Positions 27,109-35,557 of a stretch of DNA of 64,000 bases are shown piece by piece. Numbering within the stretch: the stretch's first letter is position 1; every line of letters starts with the position of its first letter. The notes below the pieces were generated by a model that had not been told where the DNA came from, did not search any database, and saw nothing but the letters and a program-made list of their open reading frames with translations. The position numbers and the translations under genes are program-made. The stretch covers positions 1 through 64,000 of the forward strand of contig NVWQ02000066.1 of assembly GCA_002733715.2 (NCBI GenBank), in the 5' to 3' direction. The DNA comes from Methylophaga sp. Lineage in GTDB: Bacteria > Pseudomonadota > Gammaproteobacteria > Nitrosococcales > Methylophagaceae.

Positions 27109-28389
27109 TTGAGTCAGAAAATAATTTTAAATTCAGAAGATACGATAAATTGTCCAAAGTGCGAACAATCATTTGCCTTGCGCGAAGGCTTGTCTCAGCA
27201 TTTGATTGAGCAGTATGAGTCAGAATATGATGCGATGCTGACCAAGGAACGTGCAGAGTTAGAGCAACAAGTAGCTAAAGAACAAGAGCGTAAACTATCC
27301 AAGCAGTTTCAAACCAAATTGGCTGATTTAAAAGAGCAACTAGACGATAGTAAGCAAGCACAAATTAAAGCTAAATCTCAAATTGAAATAGCCAAAAAGA
27401 AAGCGGCACAAGATGCACGTGAAGATGCATTGTTTGAAGTGACATCATTGAAAGATGAAGTGGCCAACAAAGATAAAAGATTGGCTGAGTTTAGAGAAGC
27501 TGAACTTAACCTTCGTAAAGAGAAGAGCTTACTCGAACAGCAAAAGGCTGATTTAGCAGTGGAAGTTGAACGAAAAATTGCAGCAGAACGCCATGCCATA
27601 GAAGCAAAAATAAATGAGTCATTTAGTTTAAAAGAGGCTGAATATAGGAAGAAAATATCAGATGCCCAAAAATCAAATGAAGAACTCACTCGCAAGCTTG
27701 AGCAAGGCTCTCAACAGCTTCAAGGTGAAGTGTTAGAGCTGGAAGTTGAATCATTACTGCAACAATCCTATCCGCTAGACATCATCGAACCCGTAAAAAA
27801 AGGAGCGCGAGGTGCTGATGTGATTCATCATGTGAAACTGCGATCGGGCACGTTGTGTGGCAAGATTATTTGGGAGACTAAACGGGCAGAAAATTGGTCA
27901 AATAATTGGGTACCCAAGCTCAAAGAAGATTTACAACGTGAAAATGGTGACATTGCGGTCTTGGTGAGCACCGCATTCCCAGCAGGTATTAGTGAACCTA
28001 TGGTTCAACATGAAGGAATCTGGCTAGTTCGACCTGAGTTGGTACAAGGTTTGTCTGCAGCGTTACGTACTGTATTGATTGAGTCCCAGCGTCAGAAATC
28101 AGTAAGTGATGGTAAAGGCGAGCAAATGGAAGCATTGTTTGATTATGTAACCAGTAATCAATTTGCCCAGCGTATTCGTAGTGTAGTTGAAAATTATGAA
28201 GTGATGCGCAGTGATCTTGAAAAAGAAAAAGCCGCTATGCAACGACTGTGGAAAAAGCGTGAAACCCAAATTAGCCGAATTTCAGATCAAATGTTATCGG
28301 TGTGTGGTGAACTTCAAGGAATATCAGCTACATCGTTGCCCATGTTAGATAATATTGCAGGGTTAGATTTTGCGTTGGATGACGAATAA
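27109..28389 (+). CDS. DUF2130 domain-containing protein
   Basis: A 426-residue protein starting at TTG with AGAGAGAGG well placed. It begins with a zinc-finger-like pair (INCPKCEQSF), then a long coiled coil (about 35-215, rich in KEQ and EAE), then the DUF2130 core with VESLLQQSYPLDIIEPVKKG and KIIWETKRAENWSNNWV, a restriction-endonuclease-like fold with D/E-x-K (WETK). The family is widespread; a nuclease-like activity has been suggested from its fold but its role is unknown. Confidence 0.85.
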   Translation: MSQKIILNSEDTINCPKCEQSFALREGLSQHLIEQYESEYDAMLTKERAELEQQVAKEQERKLSKQFQTKLADLKEQLDDSKQAQIKAKSQIEIAKKKAAQDAREDALFEVTSLKDEVANKDKRLAEFREAELNLRKEKSLLEQQKADLAVEVERKIAAERHAIEAKINESFSLKEAEYRKKISDAQKSNEELTRKLEQGSQQLQGEVLELEVESLLQQSYPLDIIEPVKKGARGADVIHHVKLRSGTLCGKIIWETKRAENWSNNWVPKLKEDLQRENGDIAVLVSTAFPAGISEPMVQHEGIWLVRPELVQGLSAALRTVLIESQRQKSVSDGKGEQMEALFDYVTSNQFAQRIRSVVENYEVMRSDLEKEKAAMQRLWKKRETQISRISDQMLSVCGELQGISATSLPMLDNIAGLDFALDDE

Positions 28390-28394
28390 ACCCA

Positions 28395-28482
28395 CCCCAT
28401 CACACTCGTATGTTGCTGAGCGGGAGTCTAATTCTAGTGTATACATTATAGAGATCCCCGATAAAAGATCTCGGGGATGACG
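28395..28482. repeat. palindromic intergenic repeat
   Basis: Runs from CACCCCATCACACTCGTATG to AGATCTCGGGGATGACG. The segment AGATCCCCGATAAAAGATCT is also found at 36829-36848, so the right half is shared with that repeat. It may act as a terminator-like hairpin after the DUF2130 gene. Confidence 0.68.
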
Positions 28483-28512
28483 TAGAGGGGTATATATCCA
28501 TGTGAAATTATT

Positions 28513-28606
28513 CGTCATTGATCCTACGGTTACTTCGTTTCGGCAGTCTTTTAGCCAGAATCTGAGTGCAAGCAACACTTTCCCCAGCAACATATGGGTG
28601 TGATGA
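28513..28606. repeat. intergenic repeat, CGTCATTGATCCT type
   Basis: Begins CGTCATTGATCCTACGGTTA and continues CTTCGTTTCGGCAG, as at 24166, 33694 and 36933; it ends near GGTGTGATGAAG. It lies 3' of galU in the gap between convergent genes. Confidence 0.68.
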
Positions 28607-28628
28607 AGAAAGTACATCAATAACAATG

Positions 28629-29480
28629 TTACTTTTTATACGTTGTTTCATAATAGTGATTAGTCGCTTCAATAAAGCCCTCAACACTCCCACAATCAAA
28701 GCGTTGGCCTTTAAACTTAACGGCAAGCACTTGACGATCTTTTGCCAACTCCCTTAGAGCATCAGTAATTTGAATTTCACCATTTGCACCGGGTTTTGTT
28801 TTACGTAAATAGTCAAAAATTTCAGGCGTTAAAATATAACGCCCAATAATTGCCATATTGGTGGGAGCATCTTCGGGCTGAGGTTTTTCAACCATGTCGT
28901 GTACGTGATAAATACCATCTGCAATTTCATCGCCTGAAATAATACCGTAACTAGCGGTGTCTTCTATTGGCACTTCTTCAATAGCGATAATGCTGCATTG
29001 ATAACGTGCGTATAATTTAGCTAATTGACCCAATGCACGCATATCATCACCGTCAGTCGGTGCGGCACACAAGTCATCGGCTAAGACAACTGCAAAAGGC
29101 TCAGTACCAATCATCGGTTCGCCAGTTAAAATAGCATGGCCTAGACCGAGCATTTCACGCTGGCGCATAAATATAAAATCACACGAGTCCATAAGCTCGC
29201 GAATATCTTCTAAATATTTTTCTTTAGATGTGCCTTTGATTTCATGTTCTAACTCATAGTTATTATCAAAGTGATCCGCTATTGCGCGCTTTCCTCGACC
29301 GACAATAAAACCAATTTGAGTCATCCCCGCTTCTAAAGCTTCTTCTACACCATATTGAATCAGCGGTTTATTAACAATGGGTAGCATTTCTTTAGGCATG
29401 GCCTTAGTGGCGGGCAAGAACCGTGTTCCATAGCCTGCTGCGGGAAAGAGACATTTACGAATAAGGGGCGAGTTTGCCAT
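28629..29480 (-). CDS. galU: UTP-glucose-1-phosphate uridylyltransferase
   Basis: Makes UDP-glucose, the precursor for UDP-galactose (GalE) and UDP-glucuronate (Ugd), both encoded nearby. The 283 residues start with the nucleotidyltransferase loop AAGYGTRFLPATKAMPKEML. Further motifs: LGLGHAILTGEPMIG, the metal-binding VVLADDLC, and VEKPQPEDAPTNMAIIGRY. Normal length. It is divergent from galE, with a 134-bp promoter region between them. Confidence 0.95.
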   Translation of the reverse strand: MANSPLIRKCLFPAAGYGTRFLPATKAMPKEMLPIVNKPLIQYGVEEALEAGMTQIGFIVGRGKRAIADHFDNNYELEHEIKGTSKEKYLEDIRELMDSCDFIFMRQREMLGLGHAILTGEPMIGTEPFAVVLADDLCAAPTDGDDMRALGQLAKLYARYQCSIIAIEEVPIEDTASYGIISGDEIADGIYHVHDMVEKPQPEDAPTNMAIIGRYILTPEIFDYLRKTKPGANGEIQITDALRELAKDRQVLAVKFKGQRFDCGSVEGFIEATNHYYETTYKK

Positions 29481-29614
29481 AATTGAATGTTATCCTTTGT
29501 AGATAAAGTTAAGCTAATGCTTACCGATAAGTAATATAAGCTAGAAATTAAATGAATTACAGGTTTAACTCAAGTAAAATTTAATTAAGTTAAATGTCTT
29601 AAAGGTTGAATAAC

Positions 29615-30628
29615 GTGAGTATATTAGTGTTAGGTGGTGCAGGTTATATTGGGTCGCACACCTGTGTTGAACTGGTTCAGGCTGGTTATGATGTCGTTGT
29701 TTTCGATAATTTCTGCAACTCCTCTGCTGAATCACTAGCAAGGGTTGAAGTAATTACAGGTAAAAACATAACACTAATTAAGGCTGACGTAAGAGATAAA
29801 AGTGCATTACAACAGGTTTTTAAACAATATAAAATTGATGCAGCAATACATTTTGCAGGTTTAAAAGCGGTAGGTGAGTCGGTGTCAAATCCACTAAAAT
29901 ACTATGACAATAACTTTAATGCCACAGTAACCCTTTGTGAAGTTATGGCAGAGTTTGATTGTAAAAACCTGATTTTCAGCTCATCAGCAACGGTGTATGG
30001 CGACGCTGATGAGATGCCAATTAAAGAAGATGCACCACTTTCTGCAACAAATCCATATGGTCGTTCTAAGTTAATGATTGAAGATTTGCTCAGAGACCTT
30101 GCTGTTTCAGATAATAACTGGAATGCTGTGATTTTGAGATATTTTAATCCTGTGGGTGCGCACGATTCTGGGTTAATTGGCGAAGACCCGACAGGCATCC
30201 CTAATAATTTAATGCCTTATATTTCTCAAGTTGCAGGTGGAACTTTAGAGTGTTTAAGCGTTTATGGCGGGGATTATGACACGGTAGATGGTACAGGTGT
30301 TCGTGATTATATCCATGTTGTTGATTTGGCTAAAGGTCATCTGAAAGCATTAAATTACCTGTTAAATAACAAAGGTGTTATTAGCATAAATCTAGGTACC
30401 GGAGTGGGGTATTCAGTGCTAGAAATGGTTAATGCTTTTCAAAAAGCTTCAGGCAAGGAAATTAAGTATAAAAGAGTAGGTCGTAGACCTGGAGACGTTG
30501 CAGTGTGCTATGCTGACGCGTCGTTAGCTAAAGTGAAGCTTGGATGGAAAGCAGAGCTTGGATTAAATAGAATGTGTCAAGATTCTTGGCGGTGGCAAGA
30601 GAATAATCCTATAGGCTATAAAAGCTGA
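29615..30628 (+). CDS. galE: UDP-glucose 4-epimerase
   Basis: Interconverts UDP-glucose and UDP-galactose. The extended short-chain dehydrogenase has the NAD loop GGAGYIGSHT at its start, catalytic Ser/Thr in FSSSATVYG, and the Tyr/Lys pair in NPYGRSKLMIED. The GTG at 29615 (337 residues) is preferred over the TTG at 29606 because AAAGG at 29601-29605 is correctly spaced only for the GTG. It heads the sugar-nucleotide genes of the polysaccharide locus; manC follows after 23 bp. Confidence 0.95.
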   Translation: MSILVLGGAGYIGSHTCVELVQAGYDVVVFDNFCNSSAESLARVEVITGKNITLIKADVRDKSALQQVFKQYKIDAAIHFAGLKAVGESVSNPLKYYDNNFNATVTLCEVMAEFDCKNLIFSSSATVYGDADEMPIKEDAPLSATNPYGRSKLMIEDLLRDLAVSDNNWNAVILRYFNPVGAHDSGLIGEDPTGIPNNLMPYISQVAGGTLECLSVYGGDYDTVDGTGVRDYIHVVDLAKGHLKALNYLLNNKGVISINLGTGVGYSVLEMVNAFQKASGKEIKYKRVGRRPGDVAVCYADASLAKVKLGWKAELGLNRMCQDSWRWQENNPIGYKS

Positions 30629-30651
30629 AATAATCAAAGGTAACGATAAGA

Positions 30652-32052
30652 ATGATTCCAGTAATCATGTCAGGAGGCAGTGGTACGCGACTATGGCCAC
30701 TTTCTCGTAAAAATAAACCCAAGCAATTTTTGAATTTGTTTGGCACATCATCTTTATTCCAGAACACGCTAACACGATTAGAAGGCGTACCATCTCTTGA
30801 TGCTCCCATTATCGTATGTAATAACGAACATCGTTTTATGGTTGCAGAACAGCTGCATGAAATTAACAGCAATAATGCAACAATTATTCTCGAACCTTGT
30901 GCCAGAAATACAGCGCCAGCAATTGTAGTCGCCGCCTTACAAGCTCAATCCAATGGCAAAGATCCATTATTATTAGTTTTGGCAGCCGATCATGTTATTC
31001 ATGAACAAGCCGCATTTCATCAGGCGATTGTAAAAGCAAAAACAGCGGCAGAGCAAGGTAAACTGGTCACGTTTGGCATTATTCCTACTAGTGCCCACAC
31101 CGGCTTTGGATATATTGAAGCGCAAGAAAAAAACATGATAAGTAAGGTTAAAGGTTTTGTGGAAAAACCTGATTCTGAAACAGCTAAACGCTATGTTGAT
31201 TCGGGAAACTATTACTGGAATAGTGGAATGTTTATGTTTAAAGCATCGACAATCATAGAAGAATTAGAACGTCTCGCACCTGACATTTTGCTAAGTTGCC
31301 AGCAGGCATTAACACAGTCAAAAACCGATCTTGATTTTATTCGATTAGACAAAAAAGAATTTGAAACATGCCCGTCAGACTCATTAGATTATGCCGTAAT
31401 GGAAAAAACGGATAAAGCCGTAGTTATCCCATTGAATGCGGGTTGGAGCGATGTAGGCTCTTGGTCATCACTATGGGAAAATCACAATAAGGATCAAGAT
31501 AATAACGTCAGTATTGGCGATGTGACACTTGAAAATGTAACTAATTCATATATTCACAGCGAACATCGATTGGTCAGTGTTCTAGGCTTAGATAATATTA
31601 TTATCGTTGAAACACCAGATGTAGTGATGGTGGCAAGCAAAGACCAAGCTGAAAATATAAAAATAGTAGTAGAACAATTGCAGAAACAAAACCGTGATGA
31701 AGCAACGATGCATCGTAAAGGATATAGGCCTTGGGGTTATTATGATGCTATTGATAGCGGTGAACGCTTTCAGGTTAAACGTATCTCAGTGAATCCTGGT
31801 GCATCGCTATCGTTACAACTACATCATCATCGAGCTGAACATTGGGTTGTAGTCAAAGGTATTGCTGAAGTAACCTGCGGCGATAAAGTTACATTATTAA
31901 GCGAAAATGAATCCACATTTATACCTGTAGGTGTAAAACATCGCTTGCATAACCCTGGGCGTGTGCCGGTAGAAATTATTGAAATACAGTCGGGTGAATA
32001 TTTAGGTGAAGACGACATTGTCCGGTTTGATGATGTATACAATAGGGCTTAG
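30652..32052 (+). CDS. manC: mannose-1-phosphate guanylyltransferase / mannose-6-phosphate isomerase
   Basis: A bifunctional type II PMI-GMP enzyme producing GDP-mannose. The 466 residues include the pyrophosphorylase motif SGGSGTRLWPLSRKNKPKQF at the start, FGYIEAQEK, the FVEKPD region (about 180) and NSGMFMF, then a C-terminal cupin isomerase domain with LQLHHHRAEHWVVVKG and the closing EIIEIQSGEYLGEDDIVR. It implies mannose or a GDP-mannose-derived sugar in the polymer. Confidence 0.95.
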   Translation: MIPVIMSGGSGTRLWPLSRKNKPKQFLNLFGTSSLFQNTLTRLEGVPSLDAPIIVCNNEHRFMVAEQLHEINSNNATIILEPCARNTAPAIVVAALQAQSNGKDPLLLVLAADHVIHEQAAFHQAIVKAKTAAEQGKLVTFGIIPTSAHTGFGYIEAQEKNMISKVKGFVEKPDSETAKRYVDSGNYYWNSGMFMFKASTIIEELERLAPDILLSCQQALTQSKTDLDFIRLDKKEFETCPSDSLDYAVMEKTDKAVVIPLNAGWSDVGSWSSLWENHNKDQDNNVSIGDVTLENVTNSYIHSEHRLVSVLGLDNIIIVETPDVVMVASKDQAENIKIVVEQLQKQNRDEATMHRKGYRPWGYYDAIDSGERFQVKRISVNPGASLSLQLHHHRAEHWVVVKGIAEVTCGDKVTLLSENESTFIPVGVKHRLHNPGRVPVEIIEIQSGEYLGEDDIVRFDDVYNRA

Positions 32053-32111
32053 TATGAGGTTATTACAATGTATCGCCAAGCAACTTGAAGATGTAGCTTT
32101 TCAACTCCGTC

Positions 32112-32254
32112 ATCCCGAGATCATTCAATTTGCAAAAAAAACTCGTCATCCCGGTATGTTTTAAGCCGGGATCTCCGCACAAGAAAGACTCCGGCTTAAA
32201 ACATACCGGAGTGACGGAGGAGCAAAAATGCACAGATTGAATGATAACTGGTAT
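32112..32254. repeat. MITE-like element
   Basis: Outer arms are diverged copies of the 26122 element (GATCATTCAATTTGCA on the left; CAGATTGAATGATAACTGGT on the right). The inner hairpin is CGTCATCCCGGTATGTTTTA against TAAAACATACCGGAGTGACG, nearly identical to that of 26162-26234. It lies between manC and the initiating transferase. Confidence 0.85.
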
Positions 32255-32277
32255 CACAGTATAGGATAGAAAAATAA

Positions 32278-33687
32278 ATGGCTCGTCAAGGTAAAATTAG
32301 ACGTTACGACTCAAAAATAAATGCAATTTCACGTCTTATAGATAGTGGCATCATACTGCTGACATTTTTTGCATTAATTGATATTTTCCAAGTAGTGTGG
32401 CAGCCCCTCTATGTCTGGGGATTGCTATTTTCAATTCTTTTATTTAATTTCTTTGCTGAATCTCAAGATGCCTATCGTTCATGGCGCGGCACAAATCTGA
32501 GAGAAGAAATTGAAATAGTCTTAATCTCATGGGTTACGGGAATTTGTGTATTAGTTTTATTAGATGTCTTTGTTATTCATTCTCATGTTTATTCAGAACC
32601 TTTTATTGCGGTATGGATTATAGCTACACCTATCGAGTTAATAGCATGGCATGCAATGGTCAGGATGGCATTAGGTATCTTACGTTCGAAAGGCTACAAC
32701 ACACGTAAAATAGCAATTGTGGGTGCCACGCCATTAGGAAAACGTTTAGAATTTGCCTTTAATAAAATGGATTGGTCGGGTTATCGTTTTGTAGGTTATT
32801 ACGATGATAGAAAAATAAAAAATACCGAGGGTGAATCACGGTTTGAACCTGTAACTATTGAAGGTAATATTGAGCAGCTGATAGAAGACTGCAAACAAGG
32901 AAAGGTTGACTCGGTCTACATAACCTTAGCGATGGCAGCTGAACATCGTATTAAAGGCTTAGTAGAAAAACTAGCGGACAGCACAGTCTCGGTCTATTTT
33001 GTGCCTGATTTTTTCACATTTAACTTGCTTAATTCTCGTTGGATCGACCACCAAGGCATCACCGCGGTTAGTATTTATGATTCGCCGTTTACAGGCTTAG
33101 ACAGTACGATAAAAAGATTAGAAGATATTCTATTAAGCATTGTTATTTTATGTATTGTTGCATTGCCAATGTTGGCGATTGCCATAGCAATCAAATTAAC
33201 GTCAAAAGGCCCGGTGCTCTTTAAGCAAAACCGCTATGGTATTGATGGAGAAAAGATTAGGGTGTGGAAGTTTCGATCGATGACAGTTGCTGATGATGGA
33301 AGCAATATAGTGCAAGCCACTAAAGGCGATAGTCGCATTACCCCGTTTGGCGCTTTTTTAAGGAGGACATCGCTAGACGAGCTGCCACAATTCTTTAATG
33401 CCTTAAGCGGAGATATGTCGATAGTAGGCCCTAGACCTCACGCCGTGGCGCATAATGAAGAATATAGATCGAAAATACAAGGCTATATGCTGAGACATAA
33501 AGTGAAGCCAGGAATCACGGGCTTAGCTCAAATTAATGGCTTTAGAGGTGAGACCGACACCTTAGATAAAATGGAAGGCCGTATACATTATGATTTGCAG
33601 TATATTCAGTCATGGTCTTTATGGTTGGATTTGAAGATTATATTTTTAACAATTTTCAAAGGGTTCACTGATAAAAATGCCTATTAA
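32278..33687 (+). CDS. undecaprenyl-phosphate glucose phosphotransferase (WcaJ family)
   Basis: The initiating transferase: it moves a hexose-1-phosphate (usually glucose) from UDP-sugar to undecaprenyl phosphate. The 469 residues contain four or five N-terminal helices, a CoA-binding-like domain (KIAIVGATPLGKRLEFAF), then the catalytic polyisoprenyl-phosphate hexose-1-phosphotransferase domain with KFRSM, RRTSLDELPQFFNALSGDMS, VGPRPHA and KPGITGLAQINGFRGET. This starts the repeat unit of the exopolysaccharide. An intergenic MITE precedes it. Confidence 0.93.
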   Translation: MARQGKIRRYDSKINAISRLIDSGIILLTFFALIDIFQVVWQPLYVWGLLFSILLFNFFAESQDAYRSWRGTNLREEIEIVLISWVTGICVLVLLDVFVIHSHVYSEPFIAVWIIATPIELIAWHAMVRMALGILRSKGYNTRKIAIVGATPLGKRLEFAFNKMDWSGYRFVGYYDDRKIKNTEGESRFEPVTIEGNIEQLIEDCKQGKVDSVYITLAMAAEHRIKGLVEKLADSTVSVYFVPDFFTFNLLNSRWIDHQGITAVSIYDSPFTGLDSTIKRLEDILLSIVILCIVALPMLAIAIAIKLTSKGPVLFKQNRYGIDGEKIRVWKFRSMTVADDGSNIVQATKGDSRITPFGAFLRRTSLDELPQFFNALSGDMSIVGPRPHAVAHNEEYRSKIQGYMLRHKVKPGITGLAQINGFRGETDTLDKMEGRIHYDLQYIQSWSLWLDLKIIFLTIFKGFTDKNAY

Positions 33688-33693
33688 ATAAAC

Positions 33694-33848
33694 CGTCATT
33701 GATCCTACGGTTGCTTCGTTTCAGCAGGCTTGTAGCTGGGATCTCCGCACAAGCAAGACTCGGGCTAAGCTTGTGTTCAGCTTGACTGGGTAAGCATACC
33801 GGAGTGACGGAAGAGCGAAAATCCACACATTGAATGATCACGGGTATA
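33694..33848. repeat. intergenic repeat with MITE right arm
   Basis: Begins CGTCATTGATCCTACGGTTG (the family of 24166), passes through GGGATCTCCGCACAAG shared with the 32112 element, and ends CACATTGAATGATCACGGGT plus ATAT, the right arm of the 26122 element. It is thus a mosaic of two repeat types. It starts the 562-bp gap before the VPLPA-CTERM gene. Confidence 0.78.
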
Positions 33849-33867
33849 TTATTACTAACTGTCCACC

Positions 33868-33920
33868 CCTAGAATTAGGGTATATTACTCTAAACCCTTA
33901 CGTTGTATAATTATCGTAAG
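33868..33920. promoter_or_regulatory. two palindromes, possible operators/promoter
   Basis: CCCTAGAATTAGGG (33868-33881) is a near-perfect palindrome, and CTTACG-N12-CGTAAG (33897-33920) surrounds TATAAT. Both lie upstream of the riboswitch. They look like regulator-binding sites, the second overlapping a -10-like hexamer, but no partner is known. Confidence 0.4.
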
Positions 33921-34005
33921 TTTGATTTAAGGAGCATAGTGCGATCTTTTCTGACTAGTACCAAAGTACAATAGTTATTAGTTTTGATTTGCTATATTCT
34001 TAAAC

Positions 34006-34043
34006 ACATCTACCGAGATATTTTGGTTTTATAAGGTAGATGT
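34006..34043. other. inverted repeat in the riboswitch upstream region
   Basis: ACATCTACC (34006-34014) and GGTAGATGT (34035-34043) form a perfect 9-bp inverted repeat with a 20-bp loop. No T run follows, so it is not a typical terminator. It may be a protein-binding site, or an RNA hairpin if transcription begins further upstream. Confidence 0.4.
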
Positions 34044-34129
34044 AATCTTATTGTCATAGGTATTTTATATGATAGTAATTGCTATAAATCGGAAAGATTG
34101 TTTTATAGTATTTTTTTAAAATTTAGTTA

Positions 34130-34203
34130 AAAAGCCAAACCTGTTGTGAAGCAGGGGCGGAAAGTTTCAGGTCTTAGGTTTTTTGTAAGATGGCTGGGCT
34201 GCA
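34130..34203 (+). ncRNA. candidate cyclic-di-GMP-I (GEMM) riboswitch
   Basis: The pattern follows the GEMM-I aptamer closely. P1 is AGCC (34133-34136) with GGCT (34197-34200), then CAAACC. A six-pair hairpin CCTGTT/AGCAGG is closed by the GNRA tetraloop GTGA (34146-34149). The core GGCGGAAAG (34156-34164) corresponds to GACGCAAAG, followed by a receptor-like TTTCAGG. A second hairpin TCTTA/TAAGA leads to TGGCTGGGCT, matching the GG(U)AGCCGGGUU closing strand. It ends 46 bp before the ATG of the VPLPA-CTERM gene, so c-di-GMP probably controls that gene. A promoter with TTGCTA and TATAGT (34079-34109) could drive it. The direction of control is not evident. Confidence 0.75.
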
Positions 34204-34249
34204 TTACTTAAGTTTTTTTGTTTTTTTATATTCTAAAAGGAATATTATT

Positions 34250-34867
34250 ATGAAAAAAGTAATGCTATTTATAGTGAGTGCAGTATTTTCTGTAACCGCT
34301 AACGCAGCGAGTTTTGATTTTGCAGCGATTGCAAATATGGGCGAGTATGGCGCTCCTTCCATTGGTTTTACAGATGGTGGAATTACCGTAACAGCTACGG
34401 CTCCAGGCGCGAATGCATATTTGGATGCAGGAAACGCGGGTTTAGGTGTATGTCAAGTACTTGGTGGCACTGGTGGTGATCAATGTGTCCCTGGAAATGA
34501 TGATAATATTGAATCTGGTGAAAATTTAGTATTGACATTTAATGGTGAAATTGAACTAACTGAGTTTAGTTTTGTAAATGGTGCTCATCAATTAGATTTT
34601 ACAGATGGATTCTTTTCATTATTTATTGATGGTATCGCAGCGTTTACAAATGAAGCACTGGCAAATGGTGTGTTTGGTGTGTTTACGGGCTCTTGGATAG
34701 GAACTGAATTCAGTTTTGTAAATACAAGTGCTGATGAAAATAATACTGCACAGCAATTTTACCTCAGCGGTGTTACAGCAGTGCCAGTACCAGCGGCATT
34801 GTTCTTGTTTGCACCAGCTCTATTAGGTTTCATGGGTTTACGTCGTAAAGCTAAATTAGCGGCATAA
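34250..34867 (+). CDS. VPLPA-CTERM sorting-signal surface protein
   Basis: A 205-residue exported protein: signal peptide to about 20 (KKVMLFIVSAVFSVTANAAS), a beta-rich body resembling other PEP-CTERM family proteins, and a C-terminal sorting tail made of VPVPAALF, a hydrophobic helix (LFAPALLGFMG) and the basic end RRKAKLAA. Exosortase XrtD (60198-61724) recognises VPLPA tails, so this is its likely substrate. A further in-frame ATG at 34190 is inside the riboswitch and has no ribosome-binding site; ATG 34250 has AAAGGAA. A terminator follows. Confidence 0.9.
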   Translation: MKKVMLFIVSAVFSVTANAASFDFAAIANMGEYGAPSIGFTDGGITVTATAPGANAYLDAGNAGLGVCQVLGGTGGDQCVPGNDDNIESGENLVLTFNGEIELTEFSFVNGAHQLDFTDGFFSLFIDGIAAFTNEALANGVFGVFTGSWIGTEFSFVNTSADENNTAQQFYLSGVTAVPVPAALFLFAPALLGFMGLRRKAKLAA

Positions 34868-34903
34868 GTTCGTAAATTTGAGCTAACAATATTGTTTGTT
34901 TAA

Positions 34904-34931
34904 GAAAAGGGGAGCTTCGGCTCCCTTTTTT
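34904..34931 (+). terminator. Rho-independent terminator with UUCG loop
   Basis: GGGAGC (34910-34915) pairs with GCTCCC (34920-34925) around a TTCG tetraloop and is followed by six T's. It ends the VPLPA-CTERM transcript, so the export genes downstream need another promoter or read-through. Confidence 0.93.
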
Positions 34932-34982
34932 GTTTTAATTAATGCTATGATATGTTTAACTTTTAGATAAGGATGTAAATAT

Positions 34983-35540
34983 ATGTTTTCAAAGATATTA
35001 CGAAGCAGCCTAGTGCTAGCACTGTTTTTTGTTTTAGCCGGTACAGCTATTGCGGAAGAGCGTTATTTATTAAATGCGGGTGATGTGCTTGAAGTTTCAG
35101 TGTGGAATGAAGAAACCTTACAAAAACAAGTGATTATTTTACCTGATGGTATGATCTCATTTCCTTTAGCAGGCCAGCTGATGGCGCAAGGTAAATCAGT
35201 TACGGATGTGCAAAATGCGTTGAAAGAAAAATTAATGGAATATTTGTCGGATCCAGTAGTAACCGTTTCGGTAATCAATGTTGCAGGAAATAGCGTTCAT
35301 ATTATGGGCAAGGTTAATACGCCAGGTTCATTTGTAATGAGTCAAAGATTAGATGTGATGCAAGCATTGAGTTTGGCTGGCGGTTTATCACCTTACGCTG
35401 AAGAGAATAATATTATTGTGCTGCGACGAACAGGTAACAAGCAACAAACTATTCCAGTTCATTATGCTGCGATTAAAAAAGGCCGCGATTTAAATACAAA
35501 TATTGTATTAAAAAGTGGCGATGTCATAGTCATCCCTTAA
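34983..35540 (+). CDS. polysaccharide export protein, short Wza-like type
   Basis: A 185-residue periplasmic/outer-membrane protein with a signal peptide (ending AIAEERYLL), a Poly_export domain (LLNAGDVLEVSVWNEETLQK then PDGMISFPLAGQLMAQGKS) and an SLBB domain (VHIMGKVNTPGSFVMSQRLD then LSLAGGLSPYAEENNIIVLR). It lacks the lipobox and the C-terminal helix of E. coli Wza, as is normal for exosortase-linked loci. It should form part of the export conduit with the barrel protein that starts 17 bp downstream. Confidence 0.92.
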   Translation: MFSKILRSSLVLALFFVLAGTAIAEERYLLNAGDVLEVSVWNEETLQKQVIILPDGMISFPLAGQLMAQGKSVTDVQNALKEKLMEYLSDPVVTVSVINVAGNSVHIMGKVNTPGSFVMSQRLDVMQALSLAGGLSPYAEENNIIVLRRTGNKQQTIPVHYAAIKKGRDLNTNIVLKSGDVIVIP

Positions 35541-35557
35541 GCGACTGATAATTACTG

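Noticed and set aside
34190-34250. Upstream start for the VPLPA-CTERM protein
   Set aside because: That ATG lies in the riboswitch and would add residues that spoil a normal signal peptide; ATG 34250 has a good ribosome-binding site.
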